Of a stretch of 64,000 bases of DNA, positions 50,523-59,145 are shown piece by piece. Positions within the stretch are counted from its first letter, which is position 1, and the number at the start of each line of letters is the position of its first letter. The notes under the pieces are model-generated. The model worked only from the letters and a program-made list of their open reading frames with translations. It made no database searches and was not told the origin of the DNA. This DNA comes from CBDCFV01 sp965203835 (lineage in GTDB: Bacteria; Chloroflexota; Dehalococcoidia; Lucifugimonadales; UBA3495): assembly GCA_965203835.1 (NCBI GenBank), contig OZ241919.1, positions 3,162,001-3,226,000 on the forward strand. The letters are read 5' to 3'. Made by a program: the position numbers and the translations under genes.

Positions 50523-53435
50523 ATGCCCCAGGAATTCATTGTCGTCAAGGGCGCCCGTGAGCATAACTTAAAGAACGTTGAAATATCCATCCCCAGGGAA
50601 AAGCTGGTGGTCATCACCGGCGTTTCCGGGTCGGGCAAGAGTTCGCTGGCCTTCGACACTATATATGCCGAGGGCCAGCGACGCTATGTGGAGTCGTTGT
50701 CTGCCTACGCCCGCCAGTTCCTCGGCAGGATGGACAAGCCCGACGTCGACTACATCGAGGGACTGTCTCCGGCCATATCTATCGACCAGAAGGGAGTGTC
50801 CCACAATCCCCGGTCCACCGTCGGCACCGTAACCGAGATTTACGACTACATGCGGCTCCTATTCGCCAGGGTGGGCACTCCCCACTGCCCCAAGTGCGAC
50901 CGTCCCGTCGAGCGGCAGACCGTGCAACAGATCGCCGACGCCATATTGTCCTTGCCGGAGGGCAGCCGGGTCATGTTGCTGGCCCCCAAGGTGCGGCGCA
51001 AGAAGGGTGAGCACAAGGACGTTTTCGAGGCCGCCCGCAAGGCGGGATTCGTCCGGGTGCGCGTCAACGGCACGGTCCACCTGCTGGACGAGATGGGCGA
51101 CCTGAACCTGGACAAGCGTAAGTGGCACTACATCGAGATCGTGGTTGACCGGCTCATCATCCGCGAAGACACCGAGGTCAGCCGGGTCTCCGAATCGGTG
51201 GAGACCGCCATACGTGAAGGTGACGGCGTGGTCCAAGCCGTAGTGGAAGGCGGCGAAGACCTGACATTCTCCGAGCAGTTCGCCTGTGTCAATTGCGGCA
51301 CTGGCTTGGTCGAAATTGAGCCGCGCACCTTCAGCTTCAACAGCCCCCACGGCGCCTGCACCGAGTGCACCGGACTTGGGTACCGGCTGGAGGTTGATCC
51401 GGACCTGGTGATTTACGATAAGTCGCTGTCATTGGCCGACGGGGCGATTGCTCCCTGGTCCCGTGGTGGCCCATCGGCCAGTTGGTACGTCAGCCTGCTG
51501 GAGTCCATCGCCGACGCCCACGGCTTCTCCGCCAAGGTCCCGGTCAAGGACTTGACCCAGGAACAGGTGGACCTGGTCCTGTACGGCAACGGCACCAAGA
51601 AAGTGACCATCCGCCACAAGACCCATAGGGGCCGGGAGTACAAGTGGGACACTTCCTTCGAGGGGGTGATTCCCAACCTGGAGCGGAGGTACAGGAAGAC
51701 CGAGTCGGACCACACCCGCCAGGAAATCGAGCGTTACATGGCGGCCCGTCCCTGCCGCGGCTGCGGCGGCAGGCGGCTGCGCCCGGAGGCTCTGGCGGTA
51801 AGGGTATGCGGCTCCGGCATTATGGACGTATCCGCCAAGAATATTCGCCAAGCCCTGGAGTGGGTCAGGGAAATAGACCCCGACGCCCCGTGGAGCGGGC
51901 CGCGGCAGACTCTCACCACCCGAGAGAAGACCATCGGCAACCAGATTCTCAAGGAGATCGAGGGACGGCTCAAGTTCCTTGAGGGCATCGGTCTGGACTA
52001 CGTGACCCTTGACCGCACCGCCCGGACCCTGTCCGGCGGCGAGGCCCAGCGGGTCAGGCTGGCCACCCAGATAGGGTCCGGACTTACCGGCGTTCTCTAC
52101 GTCTGCGACGAACCCACGGTGGGCCTCCATCCCCACGACGACCACCGGCTCATCAACACCCTCAGCAGCTTGCGCGACATGGGCAACACGGTGCTGGTGG
52201 TGGAGCACGACGAGGCGATGATGCGGGCGGCGGACTTCATCGCCGACATGGGCCCTCGGGCCGGCGAGTACGGCGGTGAGTTGGTGGCCACCGGAGACAT
52301 CGAGGAGATAAAGAACTCCCCCGGCTCGTTGACCGGCCAGTACCTCAGCGGCCGCAAGGTGGTCCCGGTGCCGGAAGAGCGTCGCCCCGGCAATGGCCTG
52401 CATGTGGGCGTTGAAGGTGGTCGGGAAAACAATTTACGGAACATCGACGTTACGCTGCCCTTGGGCCGGTTGGTGTGCGTCACCGGCGTTTCCGGCTCCG
52501 GCAAGAGCACCCTTATTTACGACATCCTCTACAAGCGGCTGGCCCAGGTGCTCAACCGGGCGCGGGACCTGCCCGGCAAACACGACAGGATACTGGGTGT
52601 CGAAAACATCGACAAGGTGGTCAACATCGACCAGTCGCCCATCGGCAGGACTCCCCGCAGCAATCCGGCCACCTACACCGGGGCCTTCACGCCCATCCGC
52701 GAGCTGTTCGCCAATCTGCCCGAGGCGCGGATCAGGGGCTACGCGCCAGGCCGTTTCTCCTTCAATGTCAAGGGAGGCCGTTGCGAGGCCTGCCAAGGCG
52801 AGGGGTACAACCAGATAGAGATGCAGTTCCTGCCCGACGTTACAGTGCCCTGCGAGGTGTGCCACGGCAAACGCTACAACAACCAAGCGTTGGAGGTTAC
52901 GCTGCGGGGGCAGAGCATTGCCGACGTTCTGAACATGACGGTTGACCAAGCCCTGGAGTTCTTCAGCAGCTTCCCCCGCATCCGGCCCAAGCTGGAAACC
53001 CTGCGGGACGTGGGCTTGGGCTACATACGGCTGGGGCAGCCCGCCACCACCCTCTCCGGCGGCGAGGCCCAGCGGGTCAAGCTGTCCACCGAGTTGTCCA
53101 AACGAGCCACCGGCAAGACCCTATACCTGCTGGACGAACCCACCACCGGCCTCTCCTTCGAAGACTGCGCCGCCCTGCTGCGGGTGCTGCACCGGCTGGT
53201 GGACGCCGGCAACACCGTGGTCCTCATTGAGCACAACCTGGACGTAATCAAAAACGCCGACTGGATAGTGGACCTGGGCCCTGGCGCCGGGGACATGGGC
53301 GGCCAGTTGATCGCCACCGGCACCCCGGAACAACTTGTGGAAATACCGGAGTCGCTGACCGGGCGGTATTTGAAGGACTTGTTGGCTAACGGCAAACACC
53401 CGGCAAAGGAACCCGCCGGGGTGGTTGGTGATTAG
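50523..53435 (+). CDS. uvrA: Excinuclease ABC subunit A
   Basis: 970-aa damage-recognition ATPase of nucleotide excision repair. Two ABC cassettes: Walker A ITGVSGSGKSS (N) and VTGVSGSGKST (C), signatures LSGGEAQRVRLA and LSGGEAQRVKLS, Walker B blocks YVCDEPTVG and YLLDEPTTG. Zinc modules: HCPKC with CVNCGTG, CTECTG, CRGCGG, and the C-terminal CEACQGEG/CEVCHGKRY. Length is standard. ATG 50523 (AGGTG upstream) chosen over GTG 50520. It is divergent from paralogue 3. Confidence 0.98.
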   Translation: MPQEFIVVKGAREHNLKNVEISIPREKLVVITGVSGSGKSSLAFDTIYAEGQRRYVESLSAYARQFLGRMDKPDVDYIEGLSPAISIDQKGVSHNPRSTVGTVTEIYDYMRLLFARVGTPHCPKCDRPVERQTVQQIADAILSLPEGSRVMLLAPKVRRKKGEHKDVFEAARKAGFVRVRVNGTVHLLDEMGDLNLDKRKWHYIEIVVDRLIIREDTEVSRVSESVETAIREGDGVVQAVVEGGEDLTFSEQFACVNCGTGLVEIEPRTFSFNSPHGACTECTGLGYRLEVDPDLVIYDKSLSLADGAIAPWSRGGPSASWYVSLLESIADAHGFSAKVPVKDLTQEQVDLVLYGNGTKKVTIRHKTHRGREYKWDTSFEGVIPNLERRYRKTESDHTRQEIERYMAARPCRGCGGRRLRPEALAVRVCGSGIMDVSAKNIRQALEWVREIDPDAPWSGPRQTLTTREKTIGNQILKEIEGRLKFLEGIGLDYVTLDRTARTLSGGEAQRVRLATQIGSGLTGVLYVCDEPTVGLHPHDDHRLINTLSSLRDMGNTVLVVEHDEAMMRAADFIADMGPRAGEYGGELVATGDIEEIKNSPGSLTGQYLSGRKVVPVPEERRPGNGLHVGVEGGRENNLRNIDVTLPLGRLVCVTGVSGSGKSTLIYDILYKRLAQVLNRARDLPGKHDRILGVENIDKVVNIDQSPIGRTPRSNPATYTGAFTPIRELFANLPEARIRGYAPGRFSFNVKGGRCEACQGEGYNQIEMQFLPDVTVPCEVCHGKRYNNQALEVTLRGQSIADVLNMTVDQALEFFSSFPRIRPKLETLRDVGLGYIRLGQPATTLSGGEAQRVKLSTELSKRATGKTLYLLDEPTTGLSFEDCAALLRVLHRLVDAGNTVVLIEHNLDVIKNADWIVDLGPGAGDMGGQLIATGTPEQLVEIPESLTGRYLKDLLANGKHPAKEPAGVVGD

Positions 53436-53630
53436 GTAGGCCGGTTTTTGACGTCTGGTGTTGGCCCCACTGACATTCGCCTCTTTCCTCCTCCAGTGTT
53501 GCCGGCGTAACATAAATACATACCCGGCGTAATCCGCCGGCCGCCTGGCCACGTTAGACCGGGCAGCCGTGAAGACTTGTTATTGGAATGCCCTGTTGTT
53601 GAAAATACGGCCGCGCTCGCTAAAGCGAAA

Positions 53631-53664
53631 TGTCGGCAAATGTCCAGCTTTATGAATTTTCGCC
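53631..53664 (+). repeat. TGTCC 10-bp iteron element, copy C
   Basis: TGTCG (53631) and TGTCC (53641) are 10 bp apart; TGAATTTTCGCC begins 12 bp after the start of the last pentamer (53653). The two-pentamer form otherwise matches copies A and B. Confidence 0.7.
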
Positions 53665-53787
53665 GTCTGCCGACGCCGTAAGGCAGCTCACGGTGTTTTG
53701 GAACGGGAGGAAATGACAGGAAATCAAGAAAATCGCTGGACCTGCCAGTGGACTGTGCGTAGAAAAATGCGCCCGAAGCCCATATTT

Positions 53788-53816
53788 TTGTCACCCTTAT
53801 TCTCGTTTGATAGAAT
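53788..53816 (+). promoter_or_regulatory. Promoter of the MBL hydrolase gene
   Basis: TTGTCA (53788-53793), an exact 17-bp spacer and TAGAAT (53811-53816). Initiation near 53823 gives a leader of about 29 nt with GGGAGAGGAAGA before the ATG. Confidence 0.7.
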
Positions 53817-53851
53817 AATGCCGCTATACAGGAAAGATTGGGAGAGGAAGA

Positions 53852-54490
53852 ATGCCGCTGCATTACGACGGAGAAATCAAGATTACCAAGATAAATATGG
53901 GGCCCTATGACAACAACGGTTACATCGTCACCTGCCCTGAGACCAACGAGGGCATCATCATCGACACCCCCGCGGAGGCTGAGAAGCTTCTCAGCCAGAT
54001 CGGGGACGTGCAGATCAAGCACATTCTCATTACCCACAAGCACCAGGACCACCTGCTGGGGTTCGACGACATTACCGGCGCCGTCGACGCTCCGGTCGGC
54101 ATCGGCGTGAACGACGTTGACGGGCTGTCCCGGGCGCCGGAGACCGAGCTGTCCGACGGTATGATTATCAGGTTCGGCAACCAGGAAATGCGAGTGCTGG
54201 ACACCCCCGGCCATACCGAAGGGGCGACCTGCTTCCTTCTTGGCAAGCACCTGTTCTCCGGCGACACCCTGTTTCCCGGCGGCCCCGGCCGCACCCGCAG
54301 CCCCGAGGGCTTCCAGCAGATAGTCGACAATATCACCAAGAAGCTCTTGACCCTGCCTGACGACACCGTCGTTTATCCCGGTCACGGCGACGACACGACT
54401 ATCGGCAAGTCTCGGGAGGAGTACCAGAACTTTGCTTCCAGGCCCCACAGCCCAGACATTTTCGGCGAAATCACTTGGTTGGGCAGCTAG
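53852..54490 (+). CDS. MBL-fold metallo-hydrolase
   Basis: 212 aa. The metal motif THKHQDHLLG (His62, His64, Asp66, His67), DTPGHTEGATCF, FSGDTLFPGGPG and VYPGHGDDTTIG give the full di-zinc ligand set of glyoxalase-II-like MBL enzymes. Members hydrolyse thioesters or related bonds; the substrate is unknown. A promoter and a strong ribosome site precede it, and a terminator follows. Confidence 0.92.
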   Translation: MPLHYDGEIKITKINMGPYDNNGYIVTCPETNEGIIIDTPAEAEKLLSQIGDVQIKHILITHKHQDHLLGFDDITGAVDAPVGIGVNDVDGLSRAPETELSDGMIIRFGNQEMRVLDTPGHTEGATCFLLGKHLFSGDTLFPGGPGRTRSPEGFQQIVDNITKKLLTLPDDTVVYPGHGDDTTIGKSREEYQNFASRPHSPDIFGEITWLGS

Positions 54491-54519
54491 GCCTATCCTT
54501 CAGAATATGGTTACTATTC

Positions 54520-54550
54520 CAGGGAGCGGAAACTTCGCTCCCTGATTTTG
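54520..54550 (+). terminator. Rho-independent terminator
   Basis: CAGGGAGCG-gaaactt-CGCTCCCTG followed by ATTTTGTT, 30 bp after the MBL gene and ahead of the M16 peptidase. Confidence 0.88.
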
Positions 54551-54571
54551 TTCAGGGACTTTGAGGTGTGA

Positions 54572-55837
54572 ATGTACCAGCGTTCGGTCTTGGATAATCA
54601 ACTGCGTGTCCTGACCTCCACCATGCCCCATACCCGGTCGGTGTCCATCATGCTATGCGTCGGCGCCGGGTCACGGTACGAGTCGCCGGAAATGGCCGGC
54701 GTGTCCCACTTCCTCGAACATCTGCCGTTCAAGGGAACCAAGCAATGGCCCACCGCCCAAGCGGTCAGCGAGGCCATCGAGGGCGTGGGCGGCATTATGA
54801 ACGCCAGCACCGACCGGGAAATGACAGTCTTCTGGTGCAAGGTGGCCGCGATTCACGTCAAGAAAGCCCTGTCGGTGATGCTGGACATGGTTATCAACCC
54901 CAGGCTGGAGCCGGAGGAGGTGGAGAAGGAACGGGAGGTTATCCAGGAAGAGCTACGGATGACCTATGACCATCCCACCTACTGGGTGGACCTCTTGATT
55001 GACGAAGCCTTGTGGCCGGACCAAGCCATGGGCCGAGACGTGGGCGGCACGCCGGAGACGGTGGAGAAACTCTCTCAAGCAAGCATCCGCGACTACATGC
55101 TGCGGCAGTACACGCCCCCCAACATGGTGCTGGCCGTAGCCGGAAACATTGCCCACGAGGAGATGGTGCAACTGGTGCAGGAAGCCACCGCGGGTTGGAG
55201 GCCCTCCCATCAGCCGTTGGACTGGGAACCGGTAGCCGGCGGCAACACCGGACCCGTGGTGCGCCTCGAGAACCGGAGGACCGACCAAACTCACCTCTGT
55301 CTGGCTTTGCCGGGGCTGTCCATGAACGACCCCGACCGTTACAACCTGACCATCCTCAACGTTATTCTGGGCGATGGGATGAGCAGCAGGCTGTTCCAGA
55401 GCCTGCGCGAGGAGCAGAGCCTCGCTTACGACGTCAACAGCACGGTGAGCCATTACCGGGACTGCGGGGCCTTGACCGTTTACTGCGGCGTGGAGCCGAA
55501 AAAGAGCCGCAGCGCCGTGAAAGAAGTCGTTCGCCAACTGGAACAGATGTGCGAAGCGGCCACCCCGCAGGAACTGGCCAAGGCGAAGGAGTACACCAAG
55601 GGAAGGCTATTGCTTCGGATGGAGGATACCAGGGCTGTGGCTGGCTGGCTGGCCAGCCAGGAGTTGCTCCAAGGGAAGGTGACCACTCCCGACGAAGTCG
55701 TCGAGATGATAGACGCCGTGAAGGTCGAGGACGTGGCCAGGGTCGCGCAGAAGCTTCTTAACCCCGGTGACCTGCGGCTCGCTGTCGTCGGCCCCCACCG
55801 AGGCGAGCAACAGTTCCTGAAGCTGCTGCATTTCTAA
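54572..55837 (+). CDS. M16 family zinc peptidase
   Basis: 421-aa processing-protease-type peptidase. The inverted zinc motif HFLEH (46-50) in GVSHFLEHLPFKGT and the distal Glu in EREVIQEELRM complete the site. LENRRTDQTHLCLALPG starts the second half, and LGDGMSSRLFQSLREEQSLAY is the usual C-terminal block. Length and layout match bacterial PqqL/YmxG-type single-chain peptidases. It ends with a 4-bp overlap convergent to the FAH-family gene. Confidence 0.94.
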   Translation: MYQRSVLDNQLRVLTSTMPHTRSVSIMLCVGAGSRYESPEMAGVSHFLEHLPFKGTKQWPTAQAVSEAIEGVGGIMNASTDREMTVFWCKVAAIHVKKALSVMLDMVINPRLEPEEVEKEREVIQEELRMTYDHPTYWVDLLIDEALWPDQAMGRDVGGTPETVEKLSQASIRDYMLRQYTPPNMVLAVAGNIAHEEMVQLVQEATAGWRPSHQPLDWEPVAGGNTGPVVRLENRRTDQTHLCLALPGLSMNDPDRYNLTILNVILGDGMSSRLFQSLREEQSLAYDVNSTVSHYRDCGALTVYCGVEPKKSRSAVKEVVRQLEQMCEAATPQELAKAKEYTKGRLLLRMEDTRAVAGWLASQELLQGKVTTPDEVVEMIDAVKVEDVARVAQKLLNPGDLRLAVVGPHRGEQQFLKLLHF

Positions 55838-56634
55838 CAAGCTGATGGGTCGAACTCGGCTTCGACCGGGTTGCTCAGCAGCCCGATGCCCGCCACATCT
55901 ACGTCCACGGTGTCGCCGGGTTTGATTGCGCCGGTTACCCCCGCGCAGCCGGAGAATACCAGGTCCCCGGGCCGAAGGGTAACGGATTGGCTGATGTAGC
56001 TCACGATGTCATCAAAGCTGAACAACATGTCCTTGGTGTGAAACCTCTGCACTTCCTCGCTGTTGAGACGGACCACGATTTCCAACCGTTGGGGGTCGCA
56101 TTCGGTCTCAATCCAGGGACCAACGGGGGCGAAGGTATCGGCGCCCTTGGCCCGCCAGAAAGAAAAGTCTCCCTTTTGCCAGCTTCGTTCGCTGACGTCA
56201 TTGCCGCAGGTGAACCCCAGGATGTACCTCTTGGCCTCCGCCGGAGTTACCCTGCGGCAGTTCTTGCCGATCACGGCCACTACCTCCCCCTCGTAGTGGA
56301 CCTCGCCCGTGGAGTCCTTTGGAATGATTATCGGGTCCCCGGGTCCGGTTAGGGAACTGCGGGCCTTTTGCCAGGGGTTGGGATGTTCGGGTATGGGCAC
56401 CACGTCTGTACCGAGGGCCAGCGCCGCCGTTTCCAAGTGGTCGGCAAAATTGATCCCCGGCCCCCATATTTCCTTGGGGTCAGTCGGGGGCAGAATCTTC
56501 ACCTCCGATAATAGGTGCCGGGTGTCCGTCAGCCTGAAGCGGGCGTATATGCTTCCCCGGACTTCAATGATTTCATTTCCATCGACAACGCCAAAGGCCA
56601 CTCGGCGAGCGACACGGAAACGGGCAATTTTCAT
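55834..56634 (-). CDS. Fumarylacetoacetate hydrolase family protein
   Basis: 266-aa FAH-fold enzyme. EIWGPGINFADHLE, VHYEGEVVAVIGKNCRRV (Glu metal ligand), ILGFTCGNDVSERSWQ (Asp) and RLNSEEVQRFHTKDMLFSFDDIVSYIS are family blocks, with SVTLRPGDLVFSGCAGVTG near the C-terminus. Members hydrolyse or decarboxylate acyl-pyruvates or hydratase products in aromatic catabolism. The exact substrate is unknown; the window's other aromatic-type genes lend context. Convergent with the M16 gene. Confidence 0.92.
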   Translation of the reverse strand: MKIARFRVARRVAFGVVDGNEIIEVRGSIYARFRLTDTRHLLSEVKILPPTDPKEIWGPGINFADHLETAALALGTDVVPIPEHPNPWQKARSSLTGPGDPIIIPKDSTGEVHYEGEVVAVIGKNCRRVTPAEAKRYILGFTCGNDVSERSWQKGDFSFWRAKGADTFAPVGPWIETECDPQRLEIVVRLNSEEVQRFHTKDMLFSFDDIVSYISQSVTLRPGDLVFSGCAGVTGAIKPGDTVDVDVAGIGLLSNPVEAEFDPSAC

Positions 56635-56817
56635 GGCGTGAGAAACCTCGTTGACATAATAAAAGAAAAGTAGGAGCCGATTTTAACCCTTGCCCTGTTC
56701 CTCGGCAAGGGAGATGTTGAGCTTGTTGCCTCGTTGCTTCGAGACTAAAATGGAGCCGTTTACCCATTATCCAGTCAGTTGCTAAACGCGAAGTTTGTCT
56801 CGTAAACAGGAGCCGCT

Positions 56818-57831
56818 TTGAAAATCGGAATGTTGGTCAATAGCCAGTATGTTGCCGGGGAATCCATGCCTGCCAAAATCCAGGAAAGCGTGGAACAGGT
56901 ACGGGCCGCAAGGGAGGCGGGCTTCGACATTATCTGCGGCGCACAGCACTACCTGACCGCGCCTTATCAAATGAGCGCCACCCTGCCCTTGCTGGGACGC
57001 TTGGCCGCCGAGGCAGGGGACATGGAAGTCGCTACGACAATCGTGTTGCTGCCTCTGCACAACCCGGTGGAAATGGCGGAGAGCGTCGCCACCATGGATG
57101 CGATATGCGGCGGGCGCTTCATCTTCGGCATTGGACTGGGGTACCGGGATGAGGAGTATACAGCCTTTGGCATGGACCGCACCCAGCGCGTCGGCAGGGC
57201 GCGTGAGGCGCTGGAGGTGATGAAACTTCTCTGGTCAGAGGGCGAAGTGGAATTCCACGGGAAGTACTACAACGTCCCCAAGGTGCAAACGGCCACCCGT
57301 CCGGTCCAGCAACCCCATCCTCCCATCTGGGTCGCCGCCAACGCCGACGCAGCAATTCGCCGGGCGGCCCGCTGGGGCTACCCTTGGTTGATCAACCCCC
57401 ACGTTACCGTCGCCACAGTGGCGGAGCAGCTTTCCGAGTATCGTCGGCTGGCGGCGGAAGCGGGCCATACCCAAGTACATTCCTTCCCCATGATGCGGGA
57501 GCTATACGTAGCCCAAGACCGGGAGACCGCCTTCCTGGAGAGTCGGCCGTATCTGGAAAGCAAGTACGCCGCCTACGCCTCATGGGGCCAGGACAAGGTG
57601 CTTCCGGGAGAGGAGACCTTCTCAGTGCCCTATGAGGAGTTGGCCAAAGACCGGTTCCTGCTGGGTTCCCCGGACGATGTCGCCGGGGATATACAACGCT
57701 ACGGGCAGGAACTGGGCGTGGACTACATGATTTTCCGAATGCAATGGCCCGGAATGAGCCACCGGCAGTGCATGGAGCAGATAGACATCATGGGTCGGGA
57801 GGTCATTCCCCGCCTGAGGGCTGCGGGTTAA
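56818..57831 (+). CDS. LLM-class flavin/F420-dependent oxidoreductase (3)
   Basis: 337 aa from TTG 56818 (AGGAG 6-7 nt upstream; the first in-frame ATG is 12 nt later). MKIGMLVNSQYVAGE, IVLLPLHNPVEMAE, GGRFIFGIGLGYRDEEY and PPIWVAANADAAIRRAAR are luciferase-like blocks. It resembles the flavin-dependent alkane/nitrilotriacetate monooxygenase-like branch rather than the other two. The substrate is unknown. The maleylpyruvate-isomerase-type gene is convergent at its 3' end, 56 bp away. Confidence 0.91.
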   Translation: MKIGMLVNSQYVAGESMPAKIQESVEQVRAAREAGFDIICGAQHYLTAPYQMSATLPLLGRLAAEAGDMEVATTIVLLPLHNPVEMAESVATMDAICGGRFIFGIGLGYRDEEYTAFGMDRTQRVGRAREALEVMKLLWSEGEVEFHGKYYNVPKVQTATRPVQQPHPPIWVAANADAAIRRAARWGYPWLINPHVTVATVAEQLSEYRRLAAEAGHTQVHSFPMMRELYVAQDRETAFLESRPYLESKYAAYASWGQDKVLPGEETFSVPYEELAKDRFLLGSPDDVAGDIQRYGQELGVDYMIFRMQWPGMSHRQCMEQIDIMGREVIPRLRAAG

Positions 57832-57887
57832 TCATCCTTGGGCCTTTACGCGCGGTTTCCACTCCGGAGCTTTCTCGGAAGGTGAGG

Positions 57888-58727
57888 CTAACCTCCGACG
57901 AAACCGTGAACAAAGTCCTTTATCAGTTGCGGATCGCCGTCGGCAGACATGGCTCCGCTGGCCAAGGCGTCATCCATGTTCATCCTGCCGAAAATAGTCA
58001 TTACGTAGGTACGGGCGTCGGAGCGGAAAACCACGTCAGCGTTCGCTTGGGGCGAAGTGTCATATTCGACTCCTTCCGATGACAGGACGACATCGTCCGC
58101 GGTGTTTACCGGCGCGCCGATCTCGAAGCGGTAGCGCACTTGCTTGGTCCGGCTGGAGTCCGGGCGAAACGCCCGTCTTGCCGCACGGTAGGCCGTGTTT
58201 ACCATCCCCGCCAAGCAGTCGTCCGGTAGCTGGAAGGCAGGGTCGAAAGCCCAGCGGATATCCCACTCGTGCATTGCCAACTCGGTCAACCGTATGTCCA
58301 CCTTGGATCGTACCGTTTCTAGCCTCAGCCGGTGATAGCATGGAGTGTCCCAGTCCTGCGGTTTCAGCCCTTCGATTATTCGCTCGAAACGCCGGTTCAG
58401 GTCGGCAAATTCCGTTGCCAAGTCTCCTCCCAGACTGCGCCGTAGTTCTACAGCTCCGCGGTCGAGGTCTTCCCTGAACTGGTCCTCGCTCGTCGGTGGG
58501 CCCGGCGGCGTGCCGGGCGACGGCGAAGTGTCGCCGGCCAGCCCCCTGGCAATCTGGTCGGGCATGAGTGCTCCCCGTTCGACCAGATGAGCCACCACGT
58601 CGGCGACGGTCCAACCTTCACAAGCGCTGGGGCGGTCCCAGCCGTCCGGTTCCAGCCCGTCCAGGAACCGTTCAAGGCGTTGGGCCGCGGCTTTCAATAC
58701 AGCGGGCCGTTCTTTGTCGGTGTACAT
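57888..58727 (-). CDS. Maleylpyruvate isomerase/mycothiol-dependent (DinB-fold) protein
   Basis: 279 aa of the TIGR03083 type. The N-terminal four-helix bundle has W-x-PSACEGWTVADVVAHLVERG (His metal ligand) and ELAMHEWDIRWA (Glu and His), the typical DinB/MDMPI metal site; the C-terminal domain (FEIGAPVNTADDVV onward) is SCP2-like. Mycothiol-dependent isomerases act in aromatic catabolism, but many members are uncharacterised. ATG 58727 has a modest AAGGGAAG site. It is downstream of the RHH gene on the same strand, 11 bp away. Confidence 0.87.
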   Translation of the reverse strand: MYTDKERPAVLKAAAQRLERFLDGLEPDGWDRPSACEGWTVADVVAHLVERGALMPDQIARGLAGDTSPSPGTPPGPPTSEDQFREDLDRGAVELRRSLGGDLATEFADLNRRFERIIEGLKPQDWDTPCYHRLRLETVRSKVDIRLTELAMHEWDIRWAFDPAFQLPDDCLAGMVNTAYRAARRAFRPDSSRTKQVRYRFEIGAPVNTADDVVLSSEGVEYDTSPQANADVVFRSDARTYVMTIFGRMNMDDALASGAMSADGDPQLIKDFVHGFVGG

Positions 58728-58738
58728 GTTGCTTCCCT

Positions 58739-59026
58739 TCAGGATGGCTTGTGGATTCGGCTCACATTGTCTTCGGCCTCGAATTCATCGTTAAGCCGAT
58801 TAAGCGCCAGGGGGTTCACACTGGTTGCTAGTCCGCTGCGATTGGGGACAACTCTAAATTCGGACGAATGCATTTCATCACAAAACGGAGACATCCCGCG
58901 CCTGAGTGTGTCGTTCACCACCTGCTTGAACGACTTGTTGAGAAGCCGGGCCCGCTCCTTGAGGTAGTCGGCTATGTCATCGTCAATGGTTAATGTAGTT
59001 CGAATGGGTACATGATGATATATCAT
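58739..59026 (-). CDS. Ribbon-helix-helix protein, orphan antitoxin-like
   Basis: 95 aa. VPIRTTLTIDDDIADYLKERARLL and NKSFKQVVNDTLRRGM form the RHH (MetJ/Arc-type) DNA-binding fold of VapB-like antitoxins, followed by a variable C-terminus that would bind a toxin. There is no PIN or other toxin gene beside it; the next gene downstream is a mycothiol-type isomerase. A perfect 14-bp palindrome GATGATATATCATC (59014-59027) overlaps the start codon and is a plausible autoregulatory operator. Confidence 0.85.
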   Translation of the reverse strand: MIYHHVPIRTTLTIDDDIADYLKERARLLNKSFKQVVNDTLRRGMSPFCDEMHSSEFRVVPNRSGLATSVNPLALNRLNDEFEAEDNVSRIHKPS

Positions 59027-59027
59027 C
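59014..59027. promoter_or_regulatory. Perfect palindrome at the RHH start, putative operator
   Basis: GATGATATATCATC is self-complementary over 14 bp and covers the ATG (59024-59026) of the RHH gene. RHH repressors usually bind such short dyads. Confidence 0.55.
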
Positions 59028-59145
59028 TTGACGATGGCAAGACGTGAGACGAACAGTGCCCTGCAAGATTAACACTCTTTGCTGGTTGGCCTTCAAACCC
59101 CCGTGTTAAACTGTATGCCGCGTCCCATAGGGAGAGTGTATAGAC

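Larger units (their letters stand above)
53436..53851. other. Spacer between uvrA and MBL hydrolase
   Basis: 416 bp with no supported gene. It holds the two-pentamer TGTCC element copy C (53631-53664), a duplicated CCGGCGTAA motif (near 53505 and 53523), and the MBL promoter (53788-53816). A plus-strand 70-codon frame (53698-53910) overlaps the MBL start and is not credible. Confidence 0.55.

Noticed and set aside
53698..53910. 70-codon plus-strand frame before the MBL gene
   Set aside because: Overlaps the MBL promoter and start, with unbiased composition.
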